From Acidobacteriota bacterium (GTDB lineage Bacteria > Acidobacteriota > Terriglobia > Versatilivoradales > Versatilivoraceae), in NCBI GenBank assembly GCA_026706225.1, contig JAPOZE010000221.1:1-6463 (forward strand): a stretch of 6,463 bases of DNA, read 5' to 3'. Under the pieces are notes generated by a model. The model had not been told where the DNA came from and did no database searches. It saw only the letters and a program-made list of their open reading frames with translations. How positions within the stretch are numbered: position 1 is the stretch's first letter; the number at the start of each line of letters is the position of its first letter. The translations under genes were made by a program, and so were the position numbers. Positions 5,884 through 6,463 of this stretch are shown here, piece after piece.

Positions 5884-6463
5884 AACACACAATCACCCTG
5901 GTTCCGGGAGACGGCATCGGGCCCGAAGTCACCACGGCCACCACCAAGGTGATCGAGGCGGCCGGCATCGACGTGGAGTGGGAAGCCATCGATGCGGGGG
6001 CCGCGGCCCTGGAGCGCCACGGAGCCTACCTGCCCGAAAGCCTGCTGGAGTCCATTCGCCGGAACGGGGTGGCCCTCAAGGGGCCGGTGACCACGCCCAT
6101 CGGCGGCGGGTTCACCAGCATCAACGTTACATTGCGACAAAAGTTGCGCCTTTACGCCAACTTTCGTCCCATCAGAAACCTGCCCGAAGTCAAGACGCGT
6201 TTCGGGGACGTGGACCTGGTGGTCGTCCGTGAGAACACCGAAGACCTCTATTCCGGCCTGGAGCACGTGGTGGTTCCCGGCGTGGTGGAAAGCCTGAAGA
6301 TCATTACGGCCGAGGCCTCAACCCGTATCGCCAGATTCGCCTTCGACTTCGCCCGCCGCAAGAGGCGCCGGCGGGTCACCGCCGTCCACAAGGCGAACAT
6401 CATGAAATTGAGCGACGGTCTCTTCCTGGAGTGTGTCCGGGAGGTGGCCGGGCTGTATCCCGA
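5880..6463 (+). CDS. Isocitrate dehydrogenase (probably NAD-dependent), C-terminus cut by window edge
   Basis: The first 194 residues of a beta-decarboxylating dehydrogenase are present. It would oxidise isocitrate to 2-oxoglutarate in the TCA cycle, in the cytosol. The start is GTG 5880-5882, overlapping the Sel1 stop (GTGA), with AAGGA (5866-5870) 9 nt upstream. Motifs: LVPGDGIGPEV (7-17), the isocitrate-binding set S80-N82-R86-R96 in TSINVTLRQKLRLYANFRPIRN, R117 and Y124 in RENTEDLYSGLEH (117-129), GVVESLKIIT (134-143), and K171 in TAVHKANIMKLSDGLF (167-182). Spacing of S80, N82, R86 and R96 equals that of S113, N115, R119 and R129 in E. coli Icd. Serine at position 80 argues for isocitrate over isopropylmalate as substrate. 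The AVHKANIM..SDGLF segment resembles mitochondrial NAD-IDH (IDH3) more than E. coli Icd. The residues that decide NAD versus NADP, and the catalytic metal-binding aspartates, lie beyond the window, so the cofactor is inferred. Confidence 0.92.
   Translation, partial: MKHTITLVPGDGIGPEVTTATTKVIEAAGIDVEWEAIDAGAAALERHGAYLPESLLESIRRNGVALKGPVTTPIGGGFTSINVTLRQKLRLYANFRPIRNLPEVKTRFGDVDLVVVRENTEDLYSGLEHVVVPGVVESLKIITAEASTRIARFAFDFARRKRRRRVTAVHKANIMKLSDGLFLECVREVAGLYP

Noticed and set aside
5284..5892. Minus-strand 202-residue open frame opposite the Sel1 gene
   Set aside because: Its repetitive look is only the mirror of the Sel1 repeats on the other strand.

Overview
This is a GC-rich window of ordinary bacterial chromosome. 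It carries seven protein genes in two divergent blocks that meet at about 4258-4309; the genes at both window edges are cut off. Taxonomy can only be inferred. Planctomycete-type cytochrome/DUF1549/DUF1553 proteins are abundant in Planctomycetota, Verrucomicrobiota and some Acidobacteriota (Solibacter-like). With a menaquinone-type methyltransferase, a eukaryote-like NAD-type isocitrate dehydrogenase and this base composition, an environmental Acidobacteriota or Planctomycetota/Verrucomicrobiota genome is most likely. There is no rRNA or other marker gene to settle it.

Left block, minus strand, read right to left. A small DUF1232 (YkvA-like) membrane protein (3865-4257) is followed after 108 bp by aroB, 3-dehydroquinate synthase (2650-3756). 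aroB overlaps by 7 bp the start of menG/ubiE, the demethylmenaquinone methyltransferase (1931-2656). A 211-bp spacer follows. It holds a perfect TATAAT box, a short tandem 10-bp repeat and a GC-rich inverted repeat. It leads into a large exported c-type cytochrome-domain protein of the PSCyt1-DUF1549-DUF1553 family (1-1719, C-terminus outside the window).

Right block, plus strand. pcm, protein-L-isoaspartate O-methyltransferase (4310-5056), is preceded by an extended -10 promoter motif. After 107 bp comes an exported Sel1-repeat protein (5164-5883). Its stop codon overlaps by 4 bp the GTG start of an isocitrate dehydrogenase (5880 to the window end).

Functionally, aroB feeds the shikimate pathway to chorismate, the precursor of menaquinone, and menG performs the last methylation of menaquinone, so this pair touches both ends of one biosynthetic route. 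Isocitrate dehydrogenase is a TCA-cycle enzyme and Pcm is a protein-repair enzyme. The cytochrome-domain protein probably acts outside the cytoplasm and may be an independent accessory unit. I see no mobile element, CRISPR array, tRNA, rRNA or defence system. Nothing here amounts to a clearly new system. The most unusual items are the intergenic 10-bp repeat, the placement of the promoter motifs relative to the start codons, and the coupling of an exported Sel1 protein to isocitrate dehydrogenase.
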